A stretch of 64,000 nt of DNA from Bacillus infantis (GTDB taxonomy: Bacteria > Bacillota > Bacilli > Bacillales > Cytobacillaceae). A program made the translations under genes and the position numbers. Shown piece by piece: positions 63,936 to 64,000 of the stretch. The DNA is taken from assembly GCF_020171945.1 (NCBI RefSeq), contig NZ_JAIVAP010000006.1, forward strand, positions 1 through 64,000, in the 5' to 3' direction. The notes beneath the pieces were generated by a model. The model did not search any database, was not told the DNA's origin, and worked only from the letters and a program-made list of their open reading frames with translations. Numbering within the stretch: position 1 is the first letter of the stretch; every line of letters begins with the position of its first letter.

Positions 63936-64000
63936 AGGATTGTTTACTGCTGCACTGCTGAGTCGGGCCGTTCTTTATACAAACTTGTTTTTAAGGGAAG

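Overview
The window looks like chromosomal DNA from a spore-forming member of the Bacillaceae, Cytobacillus/Bacillus firmus-like. The reasons are strong AGGAGG ribosome-binding sites with frequent TTG and GTG starts, SigB, PhoP, TreR and cre sites of the Bacillus type, and a spore-coat operon with the same gene order as Bacillus subtilis yraG-yraF-adhB-yraE-yraD. Species cannot be fixed from this sequence. I saw no rRNA, tRNA, CRISPR array or prophage; the only transposon is an ISL3-type element cut by the left edge.

Layout. 0-15.5 kb: IS end, then small accessory genes (acetyltransferases, hydrolases, a beta-lactamase-fold protein, AraC, HIT and SunI-like proteins, a DUF3231 protein) separated by eight copies or relics of a dispersed REP-like palindrome built on GGGACAGG...CCTGTCCC. 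It ends with a self-regulated GntR/ABC transporter operon and a TrmO-like methyltransferase. 15.6-18.1 kb: small membrane proteins plus a lipoprotein gene and its decayed duplicate. 18.2-25.9 kb: S41-like protease, an ECF-type sigma factor with a SnoaL-like tail, a MerR regulator divergent from a CPBP membrane protease, a frameshifted NUDIX gene and a two-gene ABC exporter. 26-36 kb: alkaline phosphatase behind PhoP boxes, lipoproteins, a universal stress protein, lrgAB divergent from a MarR gene, a YhgE/Pip-like permease with its PadR regulator, and an SMP-30 lactonase. 36.4-45.7 kb: a methyltransferase/two-component operon, treP-treR, a TRAP transporter and a DUF421 protein. 46-55 kb: mixed accessory genes with two decayed genes. 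55.1-64 kb: stress and spore functions (SigB-type catalase, the yra/adhB coat operon, MEDS and cupin proteins, a SigB-type SDR dehydrogenase).

The most unusual content lies between the genes. Four intergenic tandem arrays (26.0, 34.7, 44.5 and 52.1 kb) have unrelated sequences but the same general design: units of roughly 50 bp, mostly with internal inverted arms, and periods that are not multiples of three. The clearest has ten 52-bp units, most with 13-nt arms. I propose these as one class of locus-private tandem palindrome arrays of unknown role. Other points: four genes in 3.8-12.3 kb whose best-placed Shine-Dalgarno sequence faces an ATC, ATA or ATT codon; five decayed or frameshifted genes; and a trehalose locus lacking treA.

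Regulation that can be read directly: PhoP boxes at exact 11-bp spacing before the phosphatase; a MerR-type promoter with a 19-bp spacer and central dyad; two TreR operators and a cre site; a YtrA-type operator; MarR-type palindromes between lrgA and marR; and SigB promoters for the catalase and the SDR gene.
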